Shown piece by piece: positions 35,970-45,752 of a stretch of DNA of 58,357 bases (its first letter is position 1; each line of letters starts with the position of its first letter). The notes below the pieces were generated by a model. It was given only the letters and a program-made list of their open reading frames with translations. It searched no databases and had not been told where the DNA came from. Position numbers and translations under genes: made by a program. This stretch comes from Clostridia bacterium (GTDB taxonomy: Bacteria > Bacillota > Clostridia > Christensenellales > UBA3700): assembly GCA_029060025.1 (NCBI GenBank), contig JAIDUV010000021.1:1-58357 (forward strand). Direction: 5' to 3'.

Positions 35970-38900
35970 CTATATTTGGACGGTATAATCTACCACCATT
36001 GCGCCCATACCCAGTATAATATTGTTGTCTCTCTCGACTTGCTCCAACGCCTTGCTTATAGGCAATACTATGCCGCCGCTATGCAACAGATCTCCAAGCG
36101 TGACGGTGAAGGTATAACTTCCGACGTCTTCTCTAATGATCTCCATATCCATAATCTCCGACTTGACTGCGTCGGTGTTGCTCAAATCAAGACCGCCAAC
36201 GCCTTCGGGACGGCTCGTCTTGACAAGTCGCGAAAGTATTCCGCGCTGTCTGTCAGACATAGCGTTGTAAATTATAGATATTTCTTCGCTCGTCAAGTCC
36301 ATATACAAAGTCAAGTCCATTCGCTTTGGAAGTATAGACATCTCCATACCTGCCGCCGCAACCATATCCATATCAAGCGTGATAAGGAAGTACTCCTTGT
36401 CGAGAAGCGAACCTAACTTTTCTCTTATATCGTCAAAAGTACCGTCTCCGTTGACTTTCTTTGGTACCAACGCCGTATGCTTTAACTTCAAGACTTCTAC
36501 GCCGTCTTGAGCGCTATCTTCAAGTCCGAGAGGTCCTAGCAATCTGTCTGTATCTATCATCGACGCTATATTCCAACCTCCTATTGCACCGCTTATATTG
36601 AGACTGCGATTGAGAATATTTGACGTATCAAGCATAAGATTGGAAGAGCGCTCGTTCTCTTTATCTCTCGTGTATGTTATCTTCATATCGTCGGCGCTTA
36701 AGCCCGCAGGAGGAGTGTACGCCTCTATGTCAAGTCCGTCAAAGAGGGCTTCCAAAGTGTCTTTGACTTCTTGAGGGGCTACTTCGCCTTCATTGTCAAC
36801 TTCGTTTATCTTTTTAGCGGAGACTTCATAGATACTGTCAAGTATCATTGCTCCTCCGCCGGTGACGCCGTCAACTGTATCGTCGGCAACGTATCTTACC
36901 GTCATATTGTCCGTCAAAGACTTCATAGTCTCGCGCACACTGTCAGAACATTCTACATTCGCCTCTTCTAGGCTCTTGCTTTCTTTGCCTTCTTTTTGAT
37001 TGAGCGTATATACCATAGACTGAATTGCGTTGACTTCGCAATCAAGAAGGTCGTTGATGCTTATTTGAGTGCAAAGCCTGTCTTTCTCGTCAAGAGCGTC
37101 GACGTCTATATTGACTACCATTGACATAGTATCTGGCAACAATTCGACAAACTTGTCGTTTTCTTGCTCTATCTCAACAGGACTGTTGTAGACGATTAAC
37201 ATTTTGTCGTCGAGAATATACATTGCTTTCATTACTGCATTTTGATAACCGTCCGCGCTAAACGTCACGCTATTCTCCAGCATAAGCAAAAGTTCTTCTC
37301 CGTCGATAATCGGGCGGAGTTGCTCTACGCTCATATTTCTCTTTTGCTGACTTGTAAGCAACTGACCGTCGATATTTGTCGCATAGTCTTTTGCGTATTC
37401 GCCAAGTATGGAGAGTATTGCCGTTGTTCCGTCTTGCAAAGGCTTGGCAAGAGCGTACTTGTCGTTAATGTCGGCTATCGCTTTATTTGAATTATCCGCT
37501 CTGTTGCCATTTGCAAAATCAATAAATACGCCCTGCTCGTATTCAAACTTATCGGGCATATTGTTGACCTTGCAAAGTCCGTTGCGGAAATCTATCTCGT
37601 CGGGCATATCATCTTGTTTGCCATACTCATTTGCGGACGCGCCGTATACCGAGTTGAGCGCAATTTGATATACCGTCTCATTGAACATCAATCCGCCTTC
37701 AGCAAGGAAAGATACCGTAAATACGTTGTTGTGAATTTGCGCCTTAAACTCTTTGAGATTTTGCTCTATATCCTGCATAATGCCGTCAAGCGAAACTTCC
37801 TCGGCAGGCTCTTGAGACTCGTTGGAGTTGTTTTGAATCCTGTCTATAAGCATCAACAGCAATTGCAAATCCTGATTTTCGCCCTTATCTTCGACATATC
37901 TCACGGAATTGATATCCATTGCGTAGACGTTCATATCGCTGCGCGTACCGTCTATTTCAGAGATATATCCTAATTCTATAGTAACATTGACATAGAAATA
38001 ATCGGGCATAAGTCCCTTTGCATTTTCGTCTTCAAGATTATCTCTGCCTCGCAAAGTCAACGTCATAATATTTTCGTCATTGTCGGCGAAGACTACTTCT
38101 TGCTCTGTCATAAAGGACATATTGCCTGCGGAAGAAACGTGAGTGCGCAAGAGATGCGCCAATTCTTCTCTAGAGAATTTTGGTTTGAAATTTTGAGCAA
38201 TCTCTTGGTCTATTTGAACTTGACTCTTATTGCTCCTGTCTGTCAAATTGTTGAGTGACGTCAATCCGTATATGATTGAGCCGTCTTCTCTCAATACGTC
38301 TCTCAATCTGATTTTATCTACGCTGAAATTGTCTCCGCCTATGCCTGCAAAGCCGTCAAGCAACGTGTCATCCTTCTCACTTTCTTTCAACGTGTCTTTG
38401 AAGCCGTCGCTGATAAAATATTTGTCGTAGAGTTCTACGTCAATAAAATTGTCAAGATTCGACGCCGGCGTAAAGTTACCGCCGCTCACAGCGTCGTAAT
38501 CGTATCCGTAAAGTTGTTTGAGCAGTCTGCGTATCTCCTCGGGCTTGAATACGTAGTCGTCGGGGTTTTGACTTTTGATTATATCACTGTTTGCCATTAC
38601 GTTGAAGATATTGTCAAGCGTCAAGGCTCCGCCGGCGAACTTATAGTCAATGCCTTTGACATTGCTCATATAATCTTTGACTTGAACGTCAATCTTATCC
38701 TCTATCTCTCCCTCTGTCATACTCTTGCCTGTCAACTTGCGGACGATTGAGAAGAAGTCGGACATATCGTCGTCTTCCATACCGTCGATTATAATCTTTA
38801 CGGAATTTTCTTCGCTTCCCGACGTCATCTTGGGAGCGTCAATTATCACCGTGACGTAAGCGAGTTGAGGCAACAAATTGGAATATTTGCTTAAATCAAC

Positions 38901-41795
38901 TTCTTCGTCTTCCTCAGGCGCGTTGCCGTCCTCTTGCGGCGAATCGACATCCGCCTGAACGTTTTCTTGCGTCTCATATAGTTTTGCTTGGAGATACAAT
39001 ATTATTTCGTCGTCGTTTATTCTTGCGCCCAACACTTCTGCCGACTTGAGCGCTTCGCTCATATTGTTCATATCAATGTTGAGTTCCATTAGATATGCAA
39101 ACTCGCCTGCCGTCATCTTGGGATTTATTGCGCTTATGTCCCTATCGTCGTCTGCCAACGCCGACTTGTCTATTGAAGAGCCAAAATTCTCCTTTAAGCC
39201 CATTACGCTATGCAACAAATTACCCTCTCCGTCGTCAACGATCTTGCCTTCTTGCAAATAATACTTACCCTCGAGTTCGCCAATAAAACCGTCTGCGTTT
39301 GCCGTCTTGTTGATATCGGCGCTTGCCACCTCGTAGGTGTAAGTCTGTTTCATAATATTGTACAACTTCTCCGGCTCTATCTTATGTTCTTCGTCCTCGT
39401 TGAGAAGTCCCGTGCCGCATACCACTTCAAATAAGTCTGGTAAATACGCGCACTCGTCGGTAAAGAGAATTTCGCAGCCAATCTTTTCCTGCATTTGCGA
39501 AAGTCCGCTCTTGAGTCCTTCGTCTACTTTAGCGCATATATCGTCGTATGTCAAAGACGAAGTGTCCATTCCAAACTTACCCGCAAGAGCCGTCAAAGTC
39601 TGAAGATGCGCTTTGGAGTTTTCCGAGCCTGTCTTGTTGATCTCTATCTCTGTAGGGACATTCTTGTTGGCATTGGCGCATATATTGGCGCTGACATAAA
39701 TGTACTCGGGCACCAATTGCTTTATAAGCGAAGACATAACGCTATCGTCGTCATATCCCAACATTTGAGAGAGGTTTATTCTTATGTCTATTGAAAGAAT
39801 CTCCCCGCTTGAGGTATAACTCATTTTGACAATGTCTGCAACTATATCTTGCAACAAGCCTTCGTTTTTAACGTAGTCGGACAACATTCCCGCAAGCGCG
39901 TCGTATGAAGTGCGAACCTTGAGATGTTGGGAATATATACCGGAATAATCCATCTCCTTGAGATGTATTGCCTCAAGCGCATTGTCGCTACTTGCAAAGT
40001 TCATAACGTCTTTTATAGTATTGTCTTGGCTTATCTTACCGTCGGAATTGTCAAGGCAATACTTGACGCTTAATTCCGATACGAATACGCTAGTCTTTTT
40101 CTTTATCTCCTCCGGCGTAGGCATAACAAGCCCCAGCGTCTCGCCTGTAGGCAACTTGATATCTTTGAGCATATATAAGAACGCCTGCTCGCTGACGTCA
40201 ACGTCAAGCATACCCATAAGAGACTCTATGGGATATAAGTCAACGCTGCCGGTGGGCACAAAAGTGATAGGCAGTTTCTGCTGGGCTTTGTCAAGCACTT
40301 CGACGACTTTGCCGTTGACTTGAACAAGCAAATCACTTATCGAAGTGGTATTGCCGGACTTTTTGAGAATGACGTCGATTATACGCACTATCTTGTTGAC
40401 CTTTTCCTCCTCAAGTCGATTGATAGAAGCCTCGATAGGCTTTGTGACGTCGTATGGATATACTCTGACCGACGCGTATAACTTCTCCGGCAAAATTGCA
40501 TTGACTATAGACGGTATTCCGTATTGCGTCAAAAGATTGGACAACAAATCTTTTGCTTTAACTTCCAAAGTCAATTTTAAGTTGGTGTCGGTAGCGGTAA
40601 GTTCGTTGCCCGATATAATAACTTGTTTTATAGCAATGACTTCGTTGATGGATTTGCCGATAGACTTCTCTATCTCTTCCAACTCACCAAAAGAAGTTGC
40701 CAACTCGGAGAATGCGTCGTTGATAACTGCCGCAAGTTGTTTGTCTGAAATTTCGAGAATATTGCGTTCGCCCTCATATTGAGCAAGTGAAGAAAAGTCA
40801 AACTTCAATTCCTGCAAGAGTTGATCCAACTGCTCGTTGCCAGTCAAAGACGAATTAGTTTCGTCTTGATTACCTTCAGACTCGCCAAGATCGTCGGCAG
40901 TCGGTTTTTCGTCACTCGTCACCGTGTTGCCGTCTGCGTCGAGGTAAACGTACTGCAAGTCGTAGCCGTCAACTCCTATCGTAGTATATGACTGCTGACT
41001 TTCTTGCTCCTCTCCCGACGCGCTCATCACCGAACTTATGATTTGTCCGATTGACAAATTATAATCTTGAGCAAGAAACATTTTTCGCTTGAGATTGGAA
41101 TAAAATTCTTCAAGGTCTTGCTGGTTAAAGCCTTTGGTAACAATCTTGTCTTCGTTGGAGTCGACAACTCCGTTGAAAAGCGTAAAGAGTTCTTTAAACT
41201 CAACTCCTGCTTCCTCTCCGACGTTTTCCATCCAAAGTTTATCCGCAGCAGTATAGGCGCCTGCCGTGATACCTGCAATCGTACCTAGAAAAATGAATAC
41301 GAAAACGCAAGCCAACACCTTGCCTATAATCTTATTTCGGCGCTGACGCGCTATTGCATTTTTATCTTTTTCAATATTAAGTTTTTTGATTACTCTTACT
41401 TTTGACTGCTTTGACGGCTTTCTGTTGTTTTCAACGACCTGCTCTTGCGGCGGCATATTTTCGAAAGCAAAATTATCAAACTGGCCGTCGGGATAACCTT
41501 CGACCTGTCCGTCATAAAAATTGAGCGCGTCATTTTCATTAAATTGAAAATTTGGCTGACCTTCGCAATATTCAGCCTGCTCAACGACTATATTTTCCAT
41601 AGCCGCCGCGCCGTTTTCACCGTCGACTGCAACTCCTTCATCTGCAATCACAACGTCGGAATCGACAACTACGGCGTCCGCATACTCTGCCTCTGGAGCG
41701 TTGCAGTCAATGACTACTCCGTCCGACGCTGTCTCTACAGCCTCGTTGACTTGAGCGTCTTCGACATTGATATTCTTTTCTTCATTCTCTGCCAT
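35970..41795 (-). CDS. Giant membrane-anchored protein of six diverged repeat modules
   Basis: 1941 residues. Residues 1-150 are an acidic, Asn/Glu-rich cytoplasmic tail, a basic patch KQSKVRVIKK, then one transmembrane helix (about 155-185). The remaining ~1750 residues should lie outside. A strand-rich core recurs about every 250-290 residues: near 437 (EKLYASVRVYPYD), 694 (EYIYVSANI), 975 (LAYVTVIID), 1262 (DYFYVNVTIE), 1552 (MSMVVNID) and 1801 (YFLITLDMD). Between cores recur helical segments of the type 'xxEELAxLL'. No sortase motif, no known adhesin domain. Own leader; followed by repeats and the PfkB gene. Function unknown. Confidence 0.85.
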   Translation of the reverse strand: MAENEEKNINVEDAQVNEAVETASDGVVIDCNAPEAEYADAVVVDSDVVIADEGVAVDGENGAAAMENIVVEQAEYCEGQPNFQFNENDALNFYDGQVEGYPDGQFDNFAFENMPPQEQVVENNRKPSKQSKVRVIKKLNIEKDKNAIARQRRNKIIGKVLACVFVFIFLGTIAGITAGAYTAADKLWMENVGEEAGVEFKELFTLFNGVVDSNEDKIVTKGFNQQDLEEFYSNLKRKMFLAQDYNLSIGQIISSVMSASGEEQESQQSYTTIGVDGYDLQYVYLDADGNTVTSDEKPTADDLGESEGNQDETNSSLTGNEQLDQLLQELKFDFSSLAQYEGERNILEISDKQLAAVINDAFSELATSFGELEEIEKSIGKSINEVIAIKQVIISGNELTATDTNLKLTLEVKAKDLLSNLLTQYGIPSIVNAILPEKLYASVRVYPYDVTKPIEASINRLEEEKVNKIVRIIDVILKKSGNTTSISDLLVQVNGKVVEVLDKAQQKLPITFVPTGSVDLYPIESLMGMLDVDVSEQAFLYMLKDIKLPTGETLGLVMPTPEEIKKKTSVFVSELSVKYCLDNSDGKISQDNTIKDVMNFASSDNALEAIHLKEMDYSGIYSQHLKVRTSYDALAGMLSDYVKNEGLLQDIVADIVKMSYTSSGEILSIDIRINLSQMLGYDDDSVMSSLIKQLVPEYIYVSANICANANKNVPTEIEINKTGSENSKAHLQTLTALAGKFGMDTSSLTYDDICAKVDEGLKSGLSQMQEKIGCEILFTDECAYLPDLFEVVCGTGLLNEDEEHKIEPEKLYNIMKQTYTYEVASADINKTANADGFIGELEGKYYLQEGKIVDDGEGNLLHSVMGLKENFGSSIDKSALADDDRDISAINPKMTAGEFAYLMELNIDMNNMSEALKSAEVLGARINDDEIILYLQAKLYETQENVQADVDSPQEDGNAPEEDEEVDLSKYSNLLPQLAYVTVIIDAPKMTSGSEENSVKIIIDGMEDDDMSDFFSIVRKLTGKSMTEGEIEDKIDVQVKDYMSNVKGIDYKFAGGALTLDNIFNVMANSDIIKSQNPDDYVFKPEEIRRLLKQLYGYDYDAVSGGNFTPASNLDNFIDVELYDKYFISDGFKDTLKESEKDDTLLDGFAGIGGDNFSVDKIRLRDVLREDGSIIYGLTSLNNLTDRSNKSQVQIDQEIAQNFKPKFSREELAHLLRTHVSSAGNMSFMTEQEVVFADNDENIMTLTLRGRDNLEDENAKGLMPDYFYVNVTIELGYISEIDGTRSDMNVYAMDINSVRYVEDKGENQDLQLLLMLIDRIQNNSNESQEPAEEVSLDGIMQDIEQNLKEFKAQIHNNVFTVSFLAEGGLMFNETVYQIALNSVYGASANEYGKQDDMPDEIDFRNGLCKVNNMPDKFEYEQGVFIDFANGNRADNSNKAIADINDKYALAKPLQDGTTAILSILGEYAKDYATNIDGQLLTSQQKRNMSVEQLRPIIDGEELLLMLENSVTFSADGYQNAVMKAMYILDDKMLIVYNSPVEIEQENDKFVELLPDTMSMVVNIDVDALDEKDRLCTQISINDLLDCEVNAIQSMVYTLNQKEGKESKSLEEANVECSDSVRETMKSLTDNMTVRYVADDTVDGVTGGGAMILDSIYEVSAKKINEVDNEGEVAPQEVKDTLEALFDGLDIEAYTPPAGLSADDMKITYTRDKENERSSNLMLDTSNILNRSLNISGAIGGWNIASMIDTDRLLGPLGLEDSAQDGVEVLKLKHTALVPKKVNGDGTFDDIREKLGSLLDKEYFLITLDMDMVAAAGMEMSILPKRMDLTLYMDLTSEEISIIYNAMSDRQRGILSRLVKTSRPEGVGGLDLSNTDAVKSEIMDMEIIREDVGSYTFTVTLGDLLHSGGIVLPISKALEQVERDNNIILGMGAMVVDYTVQI

Positions 41796-41996
41796 ATTTC
41801 AACCTATATACTTATATATTATTAAGTAAATATAACTATACATATATATCATATTATTAAATAAAATATAAAGCAAGCCTTTTTGAAAACTTTGGAATAG
41901 AAATTTATGTTAAAACTCGTCTTATGAGTATCTAAGCCCAAAATTCGACTTGATTTTGCATATAATAACACTGTCTTCTTTTGTATCGCAAAATAT

Positions 41997-42025
41997 TTGC
42001 AAATTATTTTGCATTGATATATAAT
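41997..42025 (+). promoter_or_regulatory. ktrB promoter
   Basis: TTGCAA (41997-42002), 17 bases, TATAAT (42020-42025). The upstream 170 bases are AT-rich; I see no cyclic-di-AMP (ydaO) riboswitch. Confidence 0.65.
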
Positions 42026-42065
42026 ATAAAACAAGAACTTTGAAAAGGCTGACTGAATTTATAAG

Positions 42066-43466
42066 ATGCAACGCCAATTAAAGTTGAACGATTCAATTCT
42101 GACTCGTTCAAGTAAAAACAAAATAATTTCGCATTTGACAACTGCAAGGCTATTGCTGTTGGGTTTTTTAGTTATAATTTTAGTAGGCACTCTTTTGCTT
42201 CTTCTGCCATTCTCAACGAAAGAAGACACAAGTATCAATTTTATTGACGCGCTATTTACCGCCACTTCCGCTACTTGCGTAACTGGACTGTCAGTAGTCC
42301 CCACCGCAGGTACTTTTTCGGCGTTCGGTCAAGTCGTCATACTTATTCTTATTCAAATCGGCGGTCTTGGCTTTATGACCATAACATCTTTCTTTTACTG
42401 TATGCTGAGCAGAAAATTATCGTTAAGACGTAGATTAAGTATGAGTGAAGAAATGGCGCAAACGAGTATGCAGGGCTTGAGAAATATCGCAATCAAGATT
42501 ATGCTTTTGGCGCTTGGCTCGGAAATTCTCGGCGTAATATTCTTGACAATAGGCTTTTGTATTCAAGGAGTTTCATTCGGCACGGCGCTATGGTACGGAA
42601 TATTTCACAGCGTTTCGGCTTTTTGCAACGCAGGTTTTGATATAGTATCCGTCACAGGAGTGTCCTTGATAGATTACAACAACAACTATCTTATCCTCAT
42701 CACTCTTGCGCTTTTGATTGGCATAGGCGGCGTGGGCTTTATAGTGCTTGTGGATATATCCGAACACAAAGTATTTTCTAAATGGTCTTTGCATACAAAA
42801 GTCGTCGTAATAATGACGCTGGCTTTGACCTTCGGCGGCGCATTTCTCTTTTGGCTCGCCGAAAGAACCAACCCCGACACTATTGGAAATATGCCATTGC
42901 TGGGTCAATGGATAAATTGTTATTTTCATTCCGTTTCGTGCAGAACGGCTGGATTTGCAAGTATACCGGTAGACAAAATGCGCAACCTTTCTATATCGCT
43001 GTCAATGGGACTTATGTTTATAGGCGCTGCTCCCGGCTCGACAGGCGGAGGTATCAAAGTGACGACTTTGTATATACTCATAACCTACGTTATCGCGACG
43101 CTTAAGCAAAAAAAAGAATACGTCGTCGACAAAAAGGCTATCGGCACAAATACCCTTGCTAAAGCCGCAAGCACAGTTTTGCTTGCAATGTTCATATTAT
43201 TTATTAGCGCTATGCTGATTTTTGCGGCGGAAAACCGCAAAGACACTCAAAACTTGCTGATGCTTATCTTTGAACAGATAAGCGCCTACTCTACTTGCGG
43301 ACTGACTATGGGCGTAACTTCTTCTATTACGACGTTTAGCAAACTCGTGCTGATAATGGATATGTATCTCGGAAGAATAGGCGCGTTTACGTTCTTTATG
43401 TCTTTTGCAAGATCAAATAGAGAAATATCAAAAATCAAATACCCGGAGGCTAATATCAACGTTTAG
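42066..43466 (+). CDS. ktrB: Potassium uptake channel subunit KtrB
   Basis: 466 residues of the TrkH/KtrB family. The four pore loops with selectivity glycines are visible: SATCVTGLS, SAFCNAGFD, SCRTAGFAS and YSTCGLTMG, each between transmembrane pairs. It forms the Na+-coupled K+ channel with the ring of KtrA below. The ATG at 42066 lacks a strong Shine-Dalgarno, but an in-frame stop a few codons upstream rules out a longer protein. Followed by ktrA after 45 bases. Confidence 0.95.
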   Translation: MQRQLKLNDSILTRSSKNKIISHLTTARLLLLGFLVIILVGTLLLLLPFSTKEDTSINFIDALFTATSATCVTGLSVVPTAGTFSAFGQVVILILIQIGGLGFMTITSFFYCMLSRKLSLRRRLSMSEEMAQTSMQGLRNIAIKIMLLALGSEILGVIFLTIGFCIQGVSFGTALWYGIFHSVSAFCNAGFDIVSVTGVSLIDYNNNYLILITLALLIGIGGVGFIVLVDISEHKVFSKWSLHTKVVVIMTLALTFGGAFLFWLAERTNPDTIGNMPLLGQWINCYFHSVSCRTAGFASIPVDKMRNLSISLSMGLMFIGAAPGSTGGGIKVTTLYILITYVIATLKQKKEYVVDKKAIGTNTLAKAASTVLLAMFILFISAMLIFAAENRKDTQNLLMLIFEQISAYSTCGLTMGVTSSITTFSKLVLIMDMYLGRIGAFTFFMSFARSNREISKIKYPEANINV

Positions 43467-43511
43467 CCCTCAAAACACCTCGGTCGAAAACCGTCAATAG
43501 GAAGGATAAAA

Positions 43512-44201
43512 ATGAAAAGATTTAAACACACAAAAAAACAGCAATTCGCAGTCCTAGGTATGGGAAGATTCGGAGCGGAAATTACTAAGGCGCTGTATAA
43601 TTACGGCTATGAAGTTCTCGCTGTCGATATCGACGAAGAAAGAATACACGAAGTGTCTAATTTCAGCACTCACGCCATTGTTGCCGACGTGTCGGAAGAA
43701 AGTACGCTTAAGTCACTTGCTATAGAGAGTTTTGATACTGTCGTAATTGCCATCGGTAGTAATATCCAGTCATCTATCATCACTGCCCTTACCTGCAAAG
43801 AATTGGGATGCCCCAACGTAATTGCAAAAGCGCACAACGATAAGCACGGCAAACTATTAAGCAAAATCGGCGTAAACAACGTCATTTATCCCGAAGCGGC
43901 TATTGCAATTAAAATTGCAACCCAACTTATCAATCCCAATATCCAAAACCATATGGAGATTGTCTCGGGCTATTCTATTGCCGAAATAAATATCACCGAA
44001 AAATGGATAGACAAAAGTTTGAGCGAACTGGCTTTGCGTAATAGATACGCCGTCAACGTGCTTATAATCATAAGAGCCAACGACGAAGTAATCACCACCC
44101 CTTCGGGTGATACTATCTTGAAGCCCGACGATATTCTCGTAGTCGGCGGCAGCAACGAAGATATAGAAAGTTTGAGTTTTGCCGTAAATATTCAAAAATA
44201 A
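43512..44201 (+). CDS. ktrA: Potassium uptake regulatory subunit KtrA (RCK protein)
   Basis: 229 residues. RCK-N with the Rossmann loop VLGMGRFGAEITKAL and the acidic end of strand 2 (VDIDEE), then an RCK-C domain (about 140-225; DTILKPDDILVVGG) that in this family binds cyclic di-AMP. Gates KtrB according to ATP/ADP. GGAAGG site. Same operon as ktrB, ended by a hairpin at 44221-44252. Confidence 0.95.
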   Translation: MKRFKHTKKQQFAVLGMGRFGAEITKALYNYGYEVLAVDIDEERIHEVSNFSTHAIVADVSEESTLKSLAIESFDTVVIAIGSNIQSSIITALTCKELGCPNVIAKAHNDKHGKLLSKIGVNNVIYPEAAIAIKIATQLINPNIQNHMEIVSGYSIAEINITEKWIDKSLSELALRNRYAVNVLIIIRANDEVITTPSGDTILKPDDILVVGGSNEDIESLSFAVNIQK

Positions 44202-44220
44202 GAATTGCTTTGATAATAGA

Positions 44221-44252
44221 AAAACGGACAGGTCTTATTCCCTGTCCGTTTT
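44221..44252 (+). terminator. Terminator of the ktrBA operon
   Basis: A 12-bp stem AAAACGGACAGG/CCTGTCCGTTTT (44221-44232 with 44241-44252) followed by T. It overlaps the last codons of the convergent methyltransferase gene, so its 3' part is also coding. Confidence 0.9.
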
Positions 44253-44927
44253 TATTGCAAGAATTACTGAAAACTTTCCGCTCGAATACACGCATTTGAC
44301 TATTTTAAATCCGCTTGATTTGAGCATTGACACCTCTTGTTCTACACTACATTCTCTGTCCAACTTTCTTCTCTCTTTCCACATATCAATATCCTTTGAC
44401 GTCAAACCGCTCGTATGCAGTCCGCTCTCCCAATAAGAATCAAACCATTTGTTTAGAGTCGCGTTGCCAGCGCAAAATTGATCATAGTTGACAAATAATC
44501 CTCCATCAGGTAATTTATCGTATATACTCTTAAAGAGTCTCATTTTTCCATCGTCTTCCAAATGATGTATTGACAGCGCCGAAATAATGACGTCGCAATT
44601 CTCTATTGGCAAACTTTGAGAATAATCTTGCACTACGTAAGCAAAATTGTCCAATAAAGCAAATCTCTGCTTTGCCACGTTGAGCATCTCTTCTGCAATA
44701 TCCACAAGAATATACCTCGACTTTGGAAAGTGTCTATACCAGAAATATGATAAAAGTCCGGTGCCAGCGCCTAAGTCAACAACAGTACACGGATAAGAGA
44801 TATTTGACGCAATAAACTCAGTTGCAGCGCCATAAAAATCATCAAAACACGGAATAAACTTCTTTCTGTTGGCATCATACTCTTTTGCGACGATATTAAA
44901 TTGCTCTTGGATATTGTCTATTTTCAT
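44235..44927 (-). CDS. Class I SAM-dependent methyltransferase
   Basis: 230 residues. SAM-binding motif VVDLGAGTGLLSYFW (near residue 46), motif II region YILVDIAEEMLNVA, and VISALSIHHLEDDGK at motif IV. Resembles small-molecule methyltransferases of the UbiE/Tam type; target unknown. Start ATG with TAGGAAT. Its last 18 bases lie inside the terminator of the convergent ktrBA operon. Stands alone. Confidence 0.88.
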   Translation of the reverse strand: MKIDNIQEQFNIVAKEYDANRKKFIPCFDDFYGAATEFIASNISYPCTVVDLGAGTGLLSYFWYRHFPKSRYILVDIAEEMLNVAKQRFALLDNFAYVVQDYSQSLPIENCDVIISALSIHHLEDDGKMRLFKSIYDKLPDGGLFVNYDQFCAGNATLNKWFDSYWESGLHTSGLTSKDIDMWKERRKLDRECSVEQEVSMLKSSGFKIVKCVYSSGKFSVILAIKTDRE

Positions 44928-45057
44928 AACATTCCTATAATTATATTAGATTTTTGAATATTGTAACACAACGCTGTTAGAAACGCAAATATTCGTATAT
45001 TCATTTAAATTATTCAAAATATCGTCAAAATAAATATAAAAAATTGCTAAAAATCCC

Positions 45058-45086
45058 TTTACAAACATATTTTTTTTTGATATTAT
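45058..45086 (+). promoter_or_regulatory. Promoter of the tRNA cluster
   Basis: TTTACA (45058-45063), 17 bases, TATTAT (45081-45086), with the first tRNA starting 15 bases later. Confidence 0.75.
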
Positions 45087-45101
45087 ATATAAGCAATTTA
45101 T

Positions 45102-45177
45102 GGAAGTTTAGCTCAGTTGGGAGAGCATCTGCCTTACAAGCAGAGGGTCATAGGTTCGAGCCCTATAACTTCCACCA
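45102..45177 (+). tRNA. tRNA-Val (TAC)
   Basis: Seven-bp acceptor GGAAGTT/AACTTCC, D-arm GCTC/GAGC, anticodon loop CTTACAA, T-arm ATAGG/CCTAT with TTCGAGC. CCA is encoded (45175-45177). Confidence 0.97.
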
Positions 45178-45180
45178 AAT

Positions 45181-45255
<75 letters not shown>

Positions 45256-45303
45256 AAATTTTTGTCACGTTTATGTGATAAATTGCATACAATATCATGG
45301 AAT

Positions 45304-45377
45304 GGCACCATAGCCAAGTGGTAAGGCAGAGCTCTGCAAAAGCTTCACCCCCAGTTCAAATCTGGGTGGTGCCTCCA
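45304..45377 (+). tRNA. tRNA-Cys (GCA)
   Basis: Acceptor GGCACCA/TGGTGCC, anticodon loop CTGCAAA, T-loop TTCAAAT; encoded CCA. Followed by its own terminator hairpin. Confidence 0.97.
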
Positions 45378-45382
45378 AAAAA

Positions 45383-45412
45383 GCTCTTGCTAATCAAGGC
45401 AAGAGCATTTTT
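45383..45412 (+). terminator. Terminator after tRNA-Cys
   Basis: Stem GCTCTTGC/GCAAGAGC (45383-45390 with 45399-45406), loop of 8, then ATTTTTT. It separates the first three tRNAs from tRNA-Leu. Confidence 0.9.
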
Positions 45413-45427
45413 TATATCATTGTGTAC

Positions 45428-45514
45428 GCTGCTGTGGTGGAATAGGCAGACACAAGGGACTTAAAATCCCTCGAAGGCGACTTCGTACCGGTTCAAGTCC
45501 GGTCAGCAGCACCA
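45428..45514 (+). tRNA. tRNA-Leu (TAA)
   Basis: Type II tRNA with acceptor GCTGCTG/CAGCAGC, anticodon loop CTTAAAA and a long variable arm CGAAGGCGACTTCG. T-loop TTCAAGT; encoded CCA. Its last 21 bases are duplicated at 45632-45652. Confidence 0.97.
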
Positions 45515-45653
45515 AGGCAAGTATGCTTACGCAGACTTGCAAAAATGCACTGCGGACACGGACAGTCCGAAATAGTGACGCTCGCACAAGACGCTAAACG
45601 CTTGCTCGCTATTCCGTCACTCCGTTCCTTACAAGTCCGGTCAGCAGCACCAA
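45494..45653 (+). repeat. Duplicated tRNA-Leu 3' end flanking a small element
   Basis: The 22 bases from T-loop position C56 through CCA (45494-45515) recur exactly at 45632-45653. Between them lie ~116 bases whose right part (45563-45631: AGTCCGAAATAGTGACGCTC, then GCTCGCTATTCCGTCAC, ending TCCTTAC) is shared with the insert after tRNA-Pro. The second copy is only a tRNA fragment. Confidence 0.85.
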
Positions 45654-45675
45654 CACAAAAACACATAAAACAATT

Positions 45676-45752
45676 CGGGGTGTAGCGCAGTTTGGTAGCG
45701 CGCTTGGTTCGGGACCAAGAGGCCGTGGGTTCGAATCCCGCCACTCCGACCA
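45676..45752 (+). tRNA. tRNA-Pro (CGG)
   Basis: Acceptor CGGGGTG/CACTCCG, D-arm GCGC/GCGC, anticodon loop TTCGGGA, T-arm GTGGG/CCCGC with TTCGAAT; encoded CCA. 3' end duplicated at 45916-45936. Confidence 0.97.

Noticed and set aside
35970-41795. Assembly artefact or frameshifted array of several genes
   Set aside because: One uninterrupted frame of 1941 codons with regular module spacing argues for a real single gene.
41826-42065. Cyclic-di-AMP (ydaO) riboswitch ahead of ktrB
   Set aside because: Expected given the family, but the leader is short, AT-rich and lacks the conserved ydaO blocks.
45632-45653. Additional tRNA-Leu gene
   Set aside because: Only the last 22 bases are present; no D- or anticodon arm.
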